From contig NC_090261.1 of NCBI RefSeq assembly GCF_037325665.1, positions 67,254,230 through 67,318,229 of the forward strand: a stretch of 64,000 nt of DNA. The letters run 5' to 3'. The stretch is from Littorina saxatilis. Taxonomy: Eukaryota; Mollusca; Gastropoda; Littorinimorpha; Littorinidae. This document shows, in pieces, positions 61,835 through 64,000 of this stretch (positions are counted from its first letter, which is position 1; each line of letters starts with the position of its first letter). The translations under genes were made by a program, and so were the position numbers. The notes beneath the pieces are model-generated. The model did not search any database. It was not told the origin of the DNA and saw nothing but the letters and a program-made list of their open reading frames with translations.

Positions 61835-62600
61835 CTGGGAAAAAACAGCAAACATATCACAAGTTAACATCTTGCATGCCAGACTCATCAAATCATCCCC
61901 AATGTTGAGATAAGTTCATTATTTGTACCACAAGTGTTTGTCTGTCTGTCTACTTAAGACCACTGTAAATGTAACGCTTTGTTTTGTCAATAATTAAACG
62001 TTCCAATAACCAACATTTCTTGTTGTTTGATTGTCAATGTTGGAACATTAGCAGCCTATCGGTTTTTGGATTTTGATCACAAGTGTCCAAAAAGACTAGA
62101 AACATAGGATGAAAGTCTTTTGTTCATTTCAATGCTTGATATTCTCTCAGGTGCCAGGAGACTGGTTCAGCACAACTCTCTGCTACTCTTGTTGCACATG
62201 TATGCATTTAAAGGGCTTCTGTCCCTTTATCTCTCAGGTCTTAAAATATATTAGATTAAGATTTTGACAAAACATAGTTTTTACATTTGGAATCAACAAC
62301 TGTTCCTCTGTTCAATGGCAAAGTTTCTCAAATGTACAGTGTTATAAAAGAAAATAATGGCATAAAATAGAAAGACCAAAAACTGAGTCTTCTGCCTAAT
62401 AATGTACTGAGTTCCATGCCCCGGGCTAATTTTCTGTTATTCTTTTAAACTGAAGAGGAACCCTCTGACATTTAGATCTTAACTTCCACGGTGAATCCTT
62501 CTCTGGTGAAGTAAAGTTAAGTTTACTCAGACTAGCATTTAAAACAAACAACAGCTGCACAAGTGTATTATTGGTCTCGTCCTTTGTCATACTACCCATT
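61835..62600. other. Intron sequence upstream of window exon 1
   Basis: No exon recognised. GGTGCCAGGAGACTGGTTCA (62151-62170) recurs at 48365-48385, marking an unnamed interspersed repeat. Confidence 0.5.
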
Positions 62601-62604
62601 GTTG

Positions 62605-62817
62605 TACGGTGGAACACACACACACACACCCCCCCCCCCCCCCCCCCCACCTATTTTCAACCTACACAAATTGAAGAAAATTAGGTTTTACAAAAAAGGA
62701 GGAAGTCTCAATGGGGATGAATTTACAGAGGTTATGAACAGAAAATCTAAGAAAAACAGGGTCTCAAAATTGAGGGAGTCTTTAAACGGGGGGTCTTACA
62801 AGGGAGGTATGACAGTA
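62605..62817. mobile_element. MITE (TACAGTGGAACC family) with CA/poly-C expansion
   Basis: Left TACGGTGGAAC, then (CA)n and an 18-base C run, interior GGTTTTACAAAAAAGGAGGA, right end GTCTTACAAGGGAGGTATGA..CAGTA. The 40-bp array starts exactly at its right end. Confidence 0.65.
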
Positions 62818-64000
62818 AATGTCCTGGTTTTCGCAAGGAGAGGCCAGGCCTAGTGTAAATGTCCTGGTTTTCGCAAGGAGAGGCCAGGCCTTGTGTAAAT
62901 GTCCTGGTTTTCGCAAGGAGAGGCCAGGCCTAGTGTAAATGTCCTGGTTTTCGCAAGGAGAGGCCAGGCCTAGTGTAAATGTCCTGGTTTTCGCAAGGAG
63001 AGGCCAGGCCTTGTGTAAATGTCCTGGTTTTCGCAAGGAGAGGCCAGGCCTAGTGTAAATGTCCTGGTTTTCGCAAGGAGAGGCCAGGCCTAGTGTAAAT
63101 GTCCTGGTTTTCGCAAGGAGAGGCCAGGCCTAGTGTAAATGTCCTGATTTTCGCAAGGAGAGGCCAGGCCTTGTGTAAATGTCCTGGTTTTCGCAAGGAG
63201 AGGCCAGGCCTAGTGTAAATGTCCTGGTTTTCGCAAGGAGAGGCCAGGCCTAGTGTAAATGTCCTGGTTTTCGCAAGGAGAGGCCAGGCCTAGTGTAAAT
63301 GTCCTGGTTTTTGCAAGGAGATGTCAGGCCTTGTGTAAATGTCCTGGTTTTCGCAAGGAGAGGCCAGGCCTAGTGTAAATGTCCTGGTTTTCGCAAGGAG
63401 AGGCCAGGCCTAGAGTAAATGTCCTGGTTTTCGCAAGGAGAGGCCAGGCCTTGTGTAAATGTCCTGGTTTTCGCAAGGAGAGGCCAGGCCTAGTGTAAAT
63501 GTCCTGGTTTTCGCAAGGAGAGGCCAGGCTTAGTGTAAATGTCCTGGTTTTCGCAAGGAGAGGCCAGGCCTAGAGTAAATGTCCTGGTTTTCGCAAGGAG
63601 AGGCCAGGCCTTGTGTAAATGTCCTGGTTTTCGCAAGGAGAGGCCAGGCCTAGTGTAAATGTCCTGATTTTTGCAAGGAGAGGCCAGGCCTAGTGTAAAT
63701 GTCCTGGTTTTTGCAAGGAGAGGCCAGGCCTAGTGTAAATGTCCTGGTTTTCGCAAGGAGAGGCCAGGCCTAGTGTAAATGTCCTGGTTTTCACAAGGAG
63801 AGGTCAGGCCTAGTGTAAATGTCCTGGTTTTTGCAAGGAGAGGCCAGGCCTAGTGTAAATGTCCTGGTTTTCGCAAGGAGAGGCCAGGCCTAGTGTAAAT
63901 GTCCTTGTTTTCGCAAGGAGAGGCCAGGCCTAGTGTAAATGTCCTGTTTTTTGCAAGGAGAGGCCAGGCCTAGTGTAAATGTCCTGGTTTTCGCAAGGAG
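62813..64000. repeat. 40-bp minisatellite, about 30 copies, continues past window
   Basis: Unit GTAAATGTCCTGGTTTTCGC then AAGGAGAGGCCAGGCCTAGT. Variants TTGT and TAGA at the end and TTTGC in the middle. It runs off the right edge, so total size is unknown. Intronic to UBR2. Confidence 0.97.

Overview
This is an animal nuclear genomic window, not a microbial one. It has small phase-consistent exons in long repeat-filled introns, tRNA-derived SINEs, several DNA-transposon families, a DIRS-type retroelement and a 5S rRNA sequence. The closest mental match for the 5S copy and the repeat style is a mollusc, probably a gastropod. That is inference from memory, since no search was possible.

The only host protein gene I can support is on the minus strand. 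It is the 3' two-thirds of a UBR2-type N-recognin (E3 ubiquitin ligase of the N-degron pathway). Thirty coding exons lie between 61834 and 12642. I placed every splice site by hand. All are GT..AG, all phases agree, and together they give 3,726 coding bases (1,241 residues plus stop) with no interruption. The N-terminal part, including the UBR box, must lie beyond 64000. The window holds the helical middle region, the RING-H2 domain (exons at 46.1-43.9 kb) and the zinc-binding C-terminal domain (17.7-12.6 kb).

Layout: 1-12.4 kb is downstream of the gene, with large minisatellites at 2.9-6.3, 6.8-7.4 and 10.5-11.0 kb, a 254-bp inverted-repeat element and otherwise unrecognised sequence. From 12.6 kb to 61.8 kb is the gene. 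Its introns hold minisatellites with 27-95-bp units, a 6.7-kb C-rich array (23.9-30.6 kb) split by a SINE, a 7.8-kb DIRS-like fossil element (34.36-42.18 kb) carrying a nested piggyBac-like deletion derivative and a 5S rRNA sequence, a pogo/Tigger-like deletion derivative (54.1-55.3 kb), a LINE fragment, a hAT-like element and several MITEs. A 40-bp array runs off the right edge from 62.8 kb. The window also contains a 200-base assembly gap (52501-52700).

The most unusual signals are these. (1) Two intronic minisatellites contain copies of the neighbouring exon's splice acceptor and first coding bases. (2) There are three further partial-exon duplications, one of them a RING pseudo-exon with its own GT and AG. 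(3) A near-complete 5S rRNA with its internal promoter boxes sits inside the DIRS-like element. (4) One MITE family repeatedly borders or contains minisatellites. I found no undescribed protein system. The very long open frames in the window are by-products of repeat units divisible by three.
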